From: Prosopocoilus inquinatus
Taxonomy: Eukaryota > Arthropoda > Insecta > Coleoptera > Lucanidae
DNA: 64,000 bases
Direction of reading: 5' to 3'
Assembly: GCA_036172665.1 (NCBI GenBank)
Contig: CM069872.1
Coordinates: 20,191,001 to 20,255,000 of the forward strand
The number at the start of each line of letters is the position of its first letter. Within the stretch, counting starts at the first letter, position 1. The notes under the pieces were generated by a model. It had not been told where the DNA came from. It searched no databases and worked only from the letters and a program-made list of their open reading frames with translations. Both the position numbers and the translations under genes were made by a program. Shown piece after piece: positions 32,389 to 43,055 of the stretch.

Positions 32389-32637
32389 GAGGTTCTCGCT
32401 GCAATCAAAAACGATTTGCACGAAATTTTTCTAAAATCTTTCATTATGCTTTGACAGCAAGCATGGCCGCCTTGCATGGGGAACTTATTAGGAGCAAATC
32501 CCGCTTCAATTTGTTACCCTACTGCAATGTCAGGTCAAAAAGCGATAGTAAGATGTCGCTATTTTATCTGTTCATCACTCTTACATCGCAAATGCGAATA
32601 AATTGGGCAAGTCGTTTTTGTTTGCAGCGGGAATGTC

Positions 32638-32698
32638 GAGCTACGTTTCTGCTGAAGAAGCCCCAAGCAGGGCTGAAACAGCTGTCCAGAGGCTGCTC
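32638..32698 (+). ncRNA. Hammerhead ribozyme, array plus unit 2
   Basis: 310 bp after the previous one, same sequence. Confidence 0.88.
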
Positions 32699-32947
32699 GA
32701 GGTTCTCGCTGCAATCAAAAACGATTTGCACGAAATTTTTCTAAAATCTTTCATTATGCTTTGACAGCAAGCATGGCCGCCTTGCATGGGGAACTTATTA
32801 GGAGCAAATCCCGCTTCAATTTGTTACCCTACTGCAATGTCAGGTCAAAAAGCGATAGTAAGATGTCGCTATTTTATCTGTTCATCACTCTTACATCGCA
32901 AATGCGAATAAATTGGGCAAGTCGTTTTTGTTTGCAGCGGGAATGTC

Positions 32948-33008
32948 GAGCTACGTTTCTGCTGAAGAAGCCCCAAGCAGGGCTGAAACAGCTGTCCAGA
33001 GGCTGCTC
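32948..33008 (+). ncRNA. Hammerhead ribozyme, array plus unit 3
   Basis: Last ribozyme of the array. The following partial unit stops at ATTTTATCTG (33190), before its ribozyme. Confidence 0.88.
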
Positions 33009-33202
33009 GAGGTTCTCGCTGCAATCAAAAACGATTTGCACGAAATTTTTCTAAAATCTTTCATTATGCTTTGACAGCAAGCATGGCCGCCTTGCATGGG
33101 GAACTTATTAGGAGCAAATCCCGCTTCAATTTGTTACCCTACTGCAATGTCAGGTCAAAAAGCGATAGTAAGATGTCGCTATTTTATCTGTTTAAATTTT
33201 AT

Positions 33203-34240
33203 ATATCAGCTAATTACTCACACATAATAATATTTGTTACACTTTAATAAAATTATTTAAAGTGATTGTTTCATAGTTGTAGCTCCTACCTTCTGCACTT
33301 TCAATTCTATTAAAATGACGAATTGTCTTGGTAGGTAATATGATGTGGAATACAGGTTAAGTCTTCGTATTAATTTAATCTTCCTGCATTCATGTCCTGG
33401 ATACACATATCTGTAACAATATATATTTTACTGCCACTGTTAACTTGGTAAAATAAAAACCTTATTATGGATTGTTATGATGCTAACGGTATTGCTAACC
33501 ACGCATACACATGTTCTTGCATCGAAATTGTCACAGGGCTTCGTTACCTAAATTAGCAGCCCGAATTCCAAATTGAAGGAAATTTGGTCTGATTGGAAAA
33601 TGAATTGCATCCAATAACTACACATTTAAATCTTCTTTTGCAGATCTTGCGAGGTCCATTTTTCTCAAACTGTTTATATTAGAGACTATTCTCTGGTTAT
33701 ACAAAAATAATTTAATCATCAACAATGTTTATTTAACGGACAATTTGATCTATCCCATTATATTTGTGCCAGTTCTTTAATTTACTTAAACGATCACGAT
33801 CACCACCATCACTAAAGCAATTGACATTGACATGTGACATTTCATTCGCGCCAAATTTACAATTACTCCTAGCGCCATCTCTGCGGATAAATACGTTACT
33901 AAAACAGCCTTGACAAAAATTTTCAATTGCCAATAAACCTCTCTCCTGACCGCAGGTTCGAATCTTCAGAATCCCGCTACAGATTCAAACTTTTACCCGA
34001 AAGAGAGCACGTTAAGATATTCTACGGAACGGTTGGCAACGCTGGTGGCGTGGCGCTCGTGGCGTCTTACGATTTGACAGCTGTCAGTTCGACTTCTTAA
34101 ATTGTAAATATTTTATTTATGGCCGAAAAAACGTATGGAACATGTAATGTCACGTTCATAATCAATTAATTTTTACATGCTGGTTAGATTAAGTCGAAAA
34201 GTGGGTGAAGAATATGTGAGAATTTTCCCGATCGAAACCA
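33203..34240. other. Intergenic region upstream of the SLC17-like gene
   Basis: AT-rich sequence without recognisable repeats or coding regions. The part after about 34030 is less AT-rich and probably contains the promoter and 5' untranslated exon of the transporter. A TTTTAG acceptor-like site at about 34308, just before the start codon, hints at a 5'-UTR intron. Confidence 0.4.
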
Positions 34241-34317
34241 AAGCGGCTTTGTAAGAACCTTCGACCACCAAACAGACCAGCAATCAGAGAATAAATGTTT
34301 TATTTTAGGCTGTAAAA

Positions 34318-35655
34318 ATGGTCAGAGTTTACTGGTTTTCGCGCACGTCGCGCATCGTTGCCCTCTGTAGCGCGGCAAACTTCATCAACAGCGCAGATCG
34401 AGTTATAATGCCAATAACTATTGTGCCCATGACGGACATATTTCAGTGGTCGTTACACGCTCAGGGATGGATACTCTCCGCTTTTGCGTTCGGATATTTA
34501 ACGAGCCAGTTGCTTGGTATTGCACGATGTATTTGTGTGAGTTTAGATGTCGTAAAGATGATGTTCCAGGTAGTTGTTGGGCGACGAGATTGGGGGCAAA
34601 AAACGTGCTCATCAGTAGCGTTCTTCTGTGGAGTATAGCGACTTTTATAACTCCCTGGCTCGCTTCTAGTTTAGTAGCTTTGATTACGTGTAGAATTGTC
34701 CTGGGATTTGCAGAGGGTCTCGGCTTGCCCACTATATTTCACTTATTCGCTCATAGTATACCCGTGGAAGAACGATCCCGAGCTTTTGGATATTTAATCG
34801 CAAGCGGCTCAGTTGGACAAACGGTTGCATCAGTCGTAAGTTCCATTAGTAATTAATCTGTATATAGTTTTAATGAAGCGAGTGTTTTAGGTTTGTCCGC
34901 ACTGGAGTTGGGAGTCTTGTTTTTATGTATTTGGTTCACTTGGATTTGCCTGGGTGTTCCTCTGGGGTGTATTTTACCCGGAAAGGGCCGTTGGAAATGT
35001 TGAAGAGATGATTCCATTGCATATGCCTAATCCTAGCTCACGCTCTCTGCTTTGGACAGATTTCATCTTCAGCAAGGCACTCTGGGCTTTGTACGTTGCA
35101 CACTTTGCAATGAATTGGTGCAATTACATCATTATGCAGTGGCTGCCGACTTATTTAGCAAGAAACTTGGGCGGGAATGCCCATAGCATAAGTCTAACAG
35201 CGATACCGTACGTATTTAATTCTGTATTCAGCATTGTGAGCGGACACGTCGCAGATAACTTGCTGTTAACGAAGAGCTGGAGCGTGCTTAACGTTCGCAG
35301 ACTGATGACTTCGATCGGATTGGTGGGGCCGGCTCTGTTTCTAGCAATATTTTGTGTGGTGGATGATTTGTTGTTTGCCGTTGTTTTGGTGAGCGTTTCC
35401 ATGGGCTTGAGTGCATCCAACTCGGCTGGCCATTTAAGTAATCACGTCGACGTCGCACCCAATCATTCAGGAACTACTTTTGCCATATCCAACACCATCG
35501 CGACCATCCCAGGAGTTTTGTGTGGACCGCTAACGGCACACCTCGTCACTGCCGCAAACGGCAAGTGGTCTCCGGTGTTTCTCTTGGCTACGTTCGTCAA
35601 CCTCACGGGGGCAGTTTTTTATTTTACGAATAGCGCTGCAACTCAAGTTATTTAA
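34318..35655 (+). CDS. Major facilitator transporter, SLC17 (SLC17A9-like) family, 3 coding exons
   Basis: Coding exons 34318-34516, 34570-34835 and 34891-35655, with GT-AG introns of 53 and 55 bp, give 409 residues. Start chosen at the first ATG after the likely 5'-UTR intron. SLC17 members are multi-pass organic-anion/nucleotide/glutamate carriers. Seen here: an N-terminal membrane segment ending NSADRVIMPI, then SLHAQGWILSAFAFGYLTSQ (typical of SLC17 helix 2), RLGAKNVLISSVLLWSIATFITP (MFS loop 2-3), RIVLGFAEGLGLPTIFHLF followed by PVEERSRAFGY, and MQWLPTYLARNLGGNA in the second half. Several more hydrophobic helices run to the C-terminus (GVLCGPLTAHL, FLLATFVNLTGAVFYF). At 409 residues it is slightly short but complete. 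The exact substrate cannot be read from the sequence. Confidence 0.82.
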
Positions 35656-35757
35656 TTTTCTTGCAATCTTGTGTGCTTTAGAATTATAGAGATTGTTTAG
35701 AATCGGGCGAAATTAATTGGCATTTACAGAGTGAGACAGAGTTCAGTTTGTTTTAAA

Positions 35758-35763
35758 AATAAA
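35758..35763 (+). promoter_or_regulatory. Polyadenylation signal AATAAA of the SLC17-like gene
   Basis: First AATAAA after the stop codon, 103 bp downstream. Confidence 0.6.
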
Positions 35764-35804
35764 AATGAATTATTTGTGCCCGGTTTCTGAAAGCAAGTGT
35801 AGTA

Positions 35805-36190
35805 TACAGGGTGGGCTAACAGTGCCTAGGCGAAAGATTGCGACTTTACTACAGAAATTTTTTGAAATCTGTGTGCACACAGATTTCAAAAATTAGATTA
35901 GACACACAATCTAAAATTATTGCGACTTATACAGAGCGTTCCGTAAGAGTATGACGACCCTAACTTGTTTTTTTTTTTTAAATAGAACACCCGATACAGA
36001 GTCTCCCAAGTTGAGTGGCCTATCAAAAGTTCTCGAGGAAAGGAACATACAAATATTCTGAAAATTAACACACTGCCTCAGGAAGGCAGTGAGCCATCTT
36101 TCAGAATAAAATATTTTCACCTTTATATCACTTCCGGTTATACCGGAAGTCACCATTAACTTTCTTATTTTAAATGGAATGCTATGCTTT
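35805..36190. repeat. Remnant of Tc1/mariner-type foldback repeats
   Basis: Begins TATACAGGGTGGGCTAAC, contains a perfect 34-bp palindrome (35859-35892), a CAGAGCGTTCCGTAAGAG run related to 8800 and 37390, and a stretch (CACTTCCGGTTATACCGGAAG, AACTTTCTTATTTTAAATGG) shared with the CAGGGAGATTC family. Boundaries unclear. Confidence 0.45.
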
Positions 36191-36248
36191 TTATTGCAAA
36201 TTCTGATTCAACACGTTATTCCAAGTAAAAGTTGCTAAGTGTGTGGCT

Positions 36249-36309
36249 GCACAAGTGGCTTAGAATATCTGTGAGAAGAAGTCTCACAGATATTCTAAGC
36301 CACTTGTGC
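36249..36309. repeat. Perfect 28-bp inverted repeat with 5-nt loop
   Basis: Left arm 36249-36276 (GCACAAGTGGCTTAG...), loop AGAAG (36277-36281), right arm 36282-36309 fully complementary. It could be a recently formed palindrome or a hairpin-RNA locus. No flanking duplication seen. Confidence 0.7.
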
Positions 36310-37270
36310 TTGTGTCTGAAAGAGTCTCTTAATGTTAAGACATGCCCAACATGAGTTTACAAAATTTAGAAATGGCGACTTTATTCTCCGAAGGTGTCGT
36401 ACCTCGGGTCGACTTTTAAAGATTAACCAATTTTTTTTGCAATTTATTAAATAAAATACGGTTCCTATAACATATCGATTGTCAGGCGAGTTGGGTGCAT
36501 TTAATTCAACGATTTAGTATCACTTAAGAGGTCGTAGTACGATTATTAAACGTTCTACAAAAATTTCACATAACTTAAATGAATCTCAACCTAAACACCT
36601 TAAACATTTGTACAAAATTACTTCAAACTCCCCGCCACAATCGTTTTCTGTGAAAAATCATGATTTATGAAGAAATATGGATTCTTTTAAGAATCCCTAC
36701 TGGTATAAACAGTAGCTTAATCTTCGACAAGTGTCTTTTTCAGTCGCCAACAAAGATCGTTTTGGAAGATAAATAATGTTCAGTGTTTGGTGGAATATCT
36801 TTGGCGTGATCCATTTTGAACTTGTTTCAAATGTCCGTACCCATACAGTTAATTCTGCAGTCTGTTGTGCTCAACTTACCAAAGTACACGAAATTGTAGG
36901 GTACCATGCATTAATAAATACAAATCACCACCAGGATAATACAAAACCGCATAATACAATTAGGTCTCAATAAAAACCGATGGAGCTTGGATGGACTCTT
37001 CTTCCTCTTTCTGCATAAAGTCCGGACATTGCTCCTTCGGGTTACCATTTGTTTTGTTCGATGAAACATTTCCTTAAAGACAGAAATTTTAATGAATATT
37101 GCGAAGTCGATATGGCATATCAAGAATTTCTTGACTCTAGGGAACTTGCCTGCGGCTATCATCGAGTAATACAAATGCTGGCAGAATGATGGCAAAGGAT
37201 CACTAATGAAAATGGCAATTGCATAGATTAATCAAAATTAATATATTTCGTTTAATACAAGCATTCTAAA
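36310..37270. other. Intergenic, nothing recognisable
   Basis: No coding potential, inverted ends or tandem repeats that I can support. Confidence 0.4.
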
Positions 37271-37289
37271 TTAGACAAAAACGACATTT

Positions 37290-37520
37290 TTTTCGAACAA
37301 CCTAATATTTTCATCCACTGATAATGAGCCATCTAGTAGTGCAATAATAATAATGGCGTTTCATTTAAAAAAAAACGTCGTTACACTCTTACGGAACGCT
37401 CTGTATAAGTCTAAATAATTTTATATTGTGCGTCTAACCGATATGTATGTAATGCGCATGCACTTCAAAAATGTTCAATAGTAACGCCACAATTTTCCGC
37501 TCACGCACTGTTGGTCCAGC
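37290..37520. repeat. Dispersed repeat related to 8700-8910
   Basis: Shares ATCCACTGATAATGAG, TTACGGAACGCTCTGTATAAG-like and TCTAACCGATATGTATGT runs with the 8700-8910 copy. Confidence 0.5.
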
Positions 37521-37772
37521 CTGTATAGTTTACGGAAGGCCACATAACCTGTAGGTTTGTTTTCATCGGACACAGCTTCTGATTGGTTGAGAGGCATATC
37601 ATTAGCTGTTTTCCCGTTACGCAATTTGTGCACCCAAACGAGCCCAAAAGCCCAAAAGAGCGCGAAGCGTACGTTCCAGTTAGACAATTTTCCATAAGTT
37701 TATACATGAAGGTCACGCGTTTAAAACCCAAGTGTGCTTGAAACGCAAAATTCAGAGCTAACGATAAAATAT

Positions 37773-39854
37773 CCAAGGATACTTAACACTATAGGATTGC
37801 TCGATCCCTATACCGCAATGTAAGCCCGCTCCGACCGCTGTTGTGATGTCACCATCGGTCCATATTCAAATACAGCGCCTAATATTTAAACGTAAAAATG
37901 CCGGCTTCGACCAAAGTAAAAGGAGAAATGTGCTTTATAATAACTTTCCCAAAGGAAATTACATAGTTTCTGCAACTATACGGAAGGAATGAATCCGCCG
38001 TTTAAAAAAAAAATACAAAAAAGGAAAGGACTGTGCCAATTAAAGTCATGAAAAACTTTTTGTAAATTAAGAAGAAAAATTAGAATTAAATTTCCAAAAT
38101 ACTCAAAACGGAACTAAACATTTCAAATGAAAATTTCTGCGCATCCTAAATAGTCAAAACGACAGACACTAAGTAAAATTGTTAAATTAAAATATATTAC
38201 TCCTGCTATTTATTTAAATTTACAAGCTTTGTATTCTTTTATGGGAAAGTTAAATAATTGAAGCACTATCTTGTTCGATGAAAATTATTATAATAATATA
38301 CATATGATTATTTTGTAGCGGACATTTGAAAAATTTAAATCGACTTCGCTATGGGTTTTGCAACTACTACAGGAAAAATTTATAAATTAAACGTTAAAGT
38401 TTTTATTACGTGATTCAGAAATATCTCCAGATATTTTCAGGGCGAATAGAACATCAGATCACCTTTATATAATTTTTTTCCCAAAAGTGAATAATAATAT
38501 TTTGCCAATATCTTCTGGATCCTTTAAGTTATTAAACTAATATTTTAAATGTTGGTATAAGGCATCTAACTGCTCATAAACAACATACTTGTCAGATTCT
38601 CGATTACCCCTTCTTTTTAAGGGATAGTTTTGTGGAGTAACTTTCAGTATTTTATCCCTAACTTTTTATTTTTTAGAAATTTCATCAAAAATTTATGAAG
38701 GAAATATTCTTTAGATAATTTGGCATAAAAGAAGCTTTCTTATTGCACTTTCATAAACCAAACCGTTTTCGAGTAATTGAGGTTTAAATGTAGTGTTGTA
38801 AATTGGATTATTAACCGGTTATTTACCGGTTAATAACACTCCGTAAATTACTTTATTTACCTGCGGTTATTTATTTTGAATTTGGCGCAAATTCTTTAGG
38901 GATACTGCAATTGAACTTTTTTAAGTTTTTTTGTTTTTAACGATTAGTGGAGTCAAAGCTATAGAGCTGTTTTATGAGACGTTATAAATGTTAATAAAAC
39001 GGAAAACGAAAAGGAAAATCTTAAATACAATAATTTACGAAGTGCACTTGTCATTTTTGCATTGAAGGTTATGGATACAAAAACTTTCTCTAAATTCCAC
39101 ACACATTTTACCATATTGTCCACCGTAGGGAGGAAGTTCTGTTACTTCCTCTACCATAATTATTATAATACTTCCGGTTATAAAATCATAACATAACCTT
39201 TAAATGATTAGAAAATTATTTTTAAACTTTCAGTGGACACTTAAAATTGAAAACAATATACGTTCATTCCACTTTAATCAATGTGTGTTTATAGTTTAAA
39301 AACCATTTTCTCACATTTTTTATGAGACAAGACATAAGACATAAATAAGAAAAAGATTATGTTCTCATAAAATCAGAATTGTGTGGTAGCAGTATTTGGT
39401 CTTTTCTGAAAAGTTAAGTAAAAAGCAACACAATAGAGCCAGTTTTATTTCATTTTGTCATTTACTTTATTTACCGTTTAATTTACCGGTAAAAAATCCG
39501 GTAAATTTAGTTAATTATATAATTTACCGTTAAATTTACAACTTACACTATTTAAATGTAAAAATACATCTATTACGCAATGTTAACACACTACAACTTA
39601 GCTAATTTCTTATTTTTCATTTTTCGAAAAAGATTTCTCTAAAAAGGTGACCTTATTTTTTGATGTTCTTTTCACCCTAAAAATATTGAGACACATTTCT
39701 GAATCTCGGTGGAGAATTTATCCCGAAGAAGCAATTTCTCGAAGCATCCGTGCAAAGATAAATACGTGTTTTATAATAATTTTTGAATGAAAAAGTAAAT
39801 ATTTAAACATAGGAAACTCTAATTTGTGCAATCCTATATGTTAACTATCCTTGG
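37773..39854. mobile_element. TIR element with CCAAGGAT...ATAGGATTG ends, copy 1
   Basis: Inverted ends CCAAGGATACTTAACACTAT followed by AGGATTGCTCGATC on the left, and inverted CCAAGGATAGTTAACATATA followed by AGGATTGC on the right. The interior matches 28342-29460 of the TA-flanked element, and a hAT MITE (38791-39550) is nested in it. The right end abuts a second element with the same ends. Confidence 0.7.
38791..39550. mobile_element. hAT-type MITE (TAGTGTTGTAAATT ends) with 8-bp duplication
   Basis: The ends TAGTGTTGTAAATT and, inverted, TAGTGTAAGTTGTAAATT are flanked by TTTAAATG at 38783-38790 and 39551-39558. The homologous stretch near 29298 has a single TTTAAATG and no insertion, a clean empty site. 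Subterminal TTAACCGGTTATTTACCGG repeats; no ORF. Confidence 0.88.
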
Positions 39855-40256
39855 CCAAGGATCGTTAAGATATAGGATTGCTCGATCGCCCGATTTCGTC
39901 TGCCGGTAGTGTCCGACCGAATATTCGGTTTCGGTTTCGGCCGGTTTCTGCCATAATTTTTGTTTTTGTCTTACAATATGTTTGTTTGACTTCTGTTATT
40001 AATAAATAAAACTAACTTAATAATGTTTTTGTTTCTGTCTTACAATATACATTTATTTAATTTCAGTTATTAATAAATAAAACTATTAATTTAGACTCTA
40101 GTAAAAGTATATCTAACTTCTTTCGAATAAGATTCGGTTTTTGTTTCGGCCGAAACTGAGACATTGGCCAAAATTTCGTTTCGGTGACGTAATCATCGGT
40201 CCAAGCGACAGACGGAATCGGGCGATCGAACAATCCTATATGTTAACTATGCTTGG
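39855..40256. mobile_element. TIR element with CCAAGGAT...ATAGGATTG ends, copy 2
   Basis: Directly follows copy 1. Ends CCAAGGATCGTTAAGATATA and, inverted, CCAAGCATAGTTAACATATA, both followed by AGGATTG(C/T)TCGATCGCCCGA. A TAGTGTCCGACCG-family MITE is inserted from 39907 to about 40186. Confidence 0.7.
39907..40186. mobile_element. hAT-type MITE (TAGTGTCCGACCG family), right end decayed
   Basis: Begins TAGTGTCCGACCGAATATTC and shares the ATTAATAAATAAAACTA and TCGAATAAGATTCGG-type runs with 501-1250. The right terminus has been lost. Confidence 0.65.
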
Positions 40257-40456
40257 AAAACACCTATTGACGCAGTCGGAATCAGCTGAGATGACGAAGT
40301 AAAATAATTGTTTACTTAGGGTATTAATAAATAGTTTTGGCTGAAAATTAATGTAGTAACAGATGTGTTCTTTTTACCGCAAAATTCAGAATAACTCAGC
40401 GGCACTCAGTAACCTTGGAAATTTGTATGTTTTTTACACACTCGTTGGTGAGATTC

Positions 40457-40988
40457 GGGCCTATTCTGTAACATTGATATGCATATCAATTGCTATGCAT
40501 CTTCAAGGTCTTCAATAATTGAAAAGAACTTGAACGCGAATTGAAGAGATGCACAACTTATGGATTGCGCATGCGTTGCCAATTGTAAGGTTATCGTGAT
40601 TTATTTGTACTTATAGCGAGAAATAGAAAAATAAGTAACAATTTGACCTTCCAAATTCACGCTAAAATCACGCTTCTTCTAACCTTTCGATAACCCGACA
40701 ACTAATTATGGACAGATTTTTATTTTTTAATTCTGAATGCTTACGCATGTACCACCTAGCGCTGTATTTCTTGGCAGATAGTTTTAAAATGCATTTACAT
40801 TGACGCTCGGAAAAAGATATTTCTGCATACGTAAAAGCAGTGATTATTTTTGTGACAACGTTTCAATTTGCTAGACAGCACGGCCTCTTCAATTAATTGA
40901 TATGCTTAGCAAGTGACTTTGCAAGGTCACGTCCCATATCAATAATTGTTACGTTTCAAGTCCATATCAATGTTACAGAATAGATCCC
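40457..40988. mobile_element. MITE with GGGCCTATTCTGTAACATTG ends
   Basis: Ends GGGCCTATTCTGTAACATTG and, inverted, GGGATCTATTCTGTAACATTG. A shorter relative lies at 61494-61743. No clear target duplication. Confidence 0.65.
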
Positions 40989-41048
40989 ATTATGTGAGCT
41001 ACCTCCGAATCAATCAAATAGGGATTTAGATTAGAATGCATCTGTATG

Positions 41049-41656
41049 GGGCGAGTTCTTTATTTCATCAAGAAGCCTGCTGGATGGCATCAATTCCATG
41101 AAAATCGTTCTTTTATTGCTTGATGGATAACGCAGATTCATTAACAATCGTTCTTTTATTCTAGTTGATTTTCATCAGATGGCATCACAAATCCATCATT
41201 CGTTTCAGATGATGGAACTGTTTGAAAGTTAAAATCTCAAACCTAACCTGGCTTTTTTAAACGTGTTAAAGTCAAGTGAAAGTTTTATTCGTTTTATCTG
41301 CATTATTTAAAATTGCTTGCACCTACCGGTTCTGTAAAAATGCGGTACCTATAAATAAGTAGGAGTGCAAACAAGTTAAAAGTCAAGACAGTGCAAAACA
41401 AACCTAAAATTAATTGGAAATTGTACTAGTATGTGTATCGTGTTTAGGACAATGCAAGAGTTAGATGAGATGATCAATTATTTTAAGAACAAACAAAATG
41501 TTTAATTTTTGAGGTTAGAAAGAATTTTATTTGAACGTATTTGAAGCGTTCTTTTATTCCTAATCTGTTGCATTCATCAGTAGATGACGTCTCTGCATCA
41601 AGCTCCAACACTGATGCTTTCAACCACAAAATTGCGTTGAAATAAAGAACATGCCC
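41049..41656. mobile_element. MITE with GGGC..GTTCTTTATTTCA ends
   Basis: Left GGGGCGAGTTCTTTATTTCA, right, inverted, GGGCATGTTCTTTATTTCA. Several CATCAGATGG and TTCTTTTATT motifs inside. No ORF. Confidence 0.6.
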
Positions 41657-42318
41657 ATGATGTACTGGCCGAATGTCTCGTTTGACGTTTGTGCGATGTC
41701 AGTGAAATTAACTTGTTTTTTTTTTAGAACGTTTCAACTCATCAAAACTCACCTCACTTCTGATATTTACTGATCTGGGTCGAAAGTAAAACGAACACAC
41801 CTAACGTGTCTCCTGATTGATTCCTGTGGTATTTGTGGTATCATTTATTAGAGGAACTAATCTGTTACTCAAGTTTCAAGTTAATGTTTGTTAAAATGTA
41901 AGCAAGTCAGCGGCGTTGCGTATGTTTTACGTGTTCAAATCGGCTAAATCAAATTTCAGTGGCGTAGCGCGTGCGAAGGATGAAAGGTGCCTCTGCCTTT
42001 ACTACGTATTGTAGAATTAGAACTTTGTGTTTGAATATTTTCTACAGATTCTTTTCACTAGATTATGGGAATCGCGACTAGGGATGTGGAAATTTAAAAA
42101 AAAATGTATTTTTTTTTCTTGAGAAAGAAACGAGGAAGTTTCGTGATTTTTAAAGTGAAACGTCTCAACAAAATGCAATGAGGTTTCCAAGAAATTTACA
42201 ATAAGTAAAAGAGAATGAGATTTCTTTGAAATTACAATGATGTCAAAAAAAATTTCTTTGAAATTTCAAAGAAAGAAAAAATAAGTATAAATAATAATTT
42301 ACTATAACAATAATAAAA

Positions 42319-42670
42319 CTTTTTGCTGCAAATCATTTCTGATCTGACATTGCAGTAGGATAACAAATTGAAGCGGATTTGCTACATAATAAGCTACCCC
42401 ATGCAAGGCGGCCATGCTTGCTGTCAAAGCATAATGAAAGTTTAAAAAAATTGCAAATCGTTTTTGATTGCAGTGAAAACCTCCAGCATCTCTGTACAGC
42501 TGTTTCAGCCATATTTGCAGCAATTTTTTTTAAAACTTTCGTTATGCTTTGACAGCAAGCATGGCCGCCTTGTATGGGGGACTTATTAGGAGCAAATTCG
42601 CTTCAATTTGTCTATCCTACTGAAATGTCAGGTCAAAAAGCGATCGTAAGATGTAGCTGTTTTATCTATT
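42319..42670. mobile_element. Diverged retrozyme copy, inverted type
   Basis: Starts on the minus strand (CTTTTTGCTGCAAATC) and ends on the plus strand (GTTTTATCTATT), with units joined in inverted orientation. Flanked by CAATAATAAAA (42308-42318) and CAATATTAAAA (42671-42681), an 11-bp duplication with one mismatch. The only ribozyme segment present lacks its CTGAAGA half (minus strand, CTGTACAGCTG near 42490-42510), so it is non-functional. Confidence 0.7.
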
Positions 42671-42784
42671 CAATATTAAAAAAAAATACATAAGATTATT
42701 AAAATAGATAAAAATTAATAAACTCTCATTGAAATTATAAAATCTCAGTCACTACTTAACTTTGACTTTATTATTATTATTCTA

Positions 42785-42928
42785 AGGCCCGATTTTCTCA
42801 CCTCTTGATAAATTTATGTGGCAGGTAATATTTTCAGAAACTATTATCGATATAATGGTTCCCAAGGATAATACCTGGAAGATAAATTTATCAGCGAGTC
42901 AAGTGAAGTCAAGTGAAGAAATCGGGCA
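42785..42928. repeat. Hairpin MITE
   Basis: Ends GGCCCGATTTTCTCACCTC and, inverted, GCCCGATTTCTTCACTTG; inner arms ATAAATTTAT on both sides. Similar in style to the hairpin at 46565-46685. Confidence 0.55.
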
Positions 42929-43055
42929 TTACTGCAATAATTGTCCTGCAGTCAAGGAACAGTTATACAGATAACTAATAAGAAAGGTTTCTGTAAGGAA
43001 AACCCACCCACCCAAATAATTTCAATTTTAAACAAAATCAGGTAAGAAAAAACTC

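Larger units (their letters stand above)
31070..33190. mobile_element. Retrozyme array: inverted tandem 310-bp units with hammerhead ribozymes
   Basis: About 3.7 head-to-tail units on the minus strand (31070 to about 32227) are joined to about 3.1 units on the plus strand (about 32228-33190). The period is exactly 310 bp and the units look identical. The block is flanked by TTTAAATTTTAT at 31058-31069 and 33191-33202, a perfect 12-bp target-site duplication, so it inserted as one piece. Every complete unit contains a full type I hammerhead (7 in total). The plus arm starts CGCTTCAATTTGTTACCC and its first unit lacks about 45 bp (GTCAAA joined to CATCTTACATCGC). The outer ends are TTAGAAAAATTT and ATTTTATCTG. 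The family matches animal retrozymes: small non-autonomous retroelements propagated through ribozyme-processed circular RNA. Seven ribozymes and the duplication are seen directly; mobilisation by RNA is inferred. Confidence 0.92.

Noticed and set aside
31069..33054. Repeated 97-residue open frames (MTASMAALHGELIRSKS...) in the 310-bp units
   Set aside because: They overlap the ribozyme, are broken or shifted in diverged copies (42302, 48649, 57318, 60936) and show no protein-like conservation; they reflect the identity of the repeat.
31070..33190. CRISPR array or ordinary centromeric satellite
   Set aside because: Units are 310 bp without unique spacers, inverted in the middle, flanked by a 12-bp target duplication and present as single copies elsewhere.
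36249..36309. Calling the hairpin a microRNA gene
   Set aside because: A fully perfect 28-bp stem with a 5-nt loop is atypical for an animal precursor and there is no expression evidence here.
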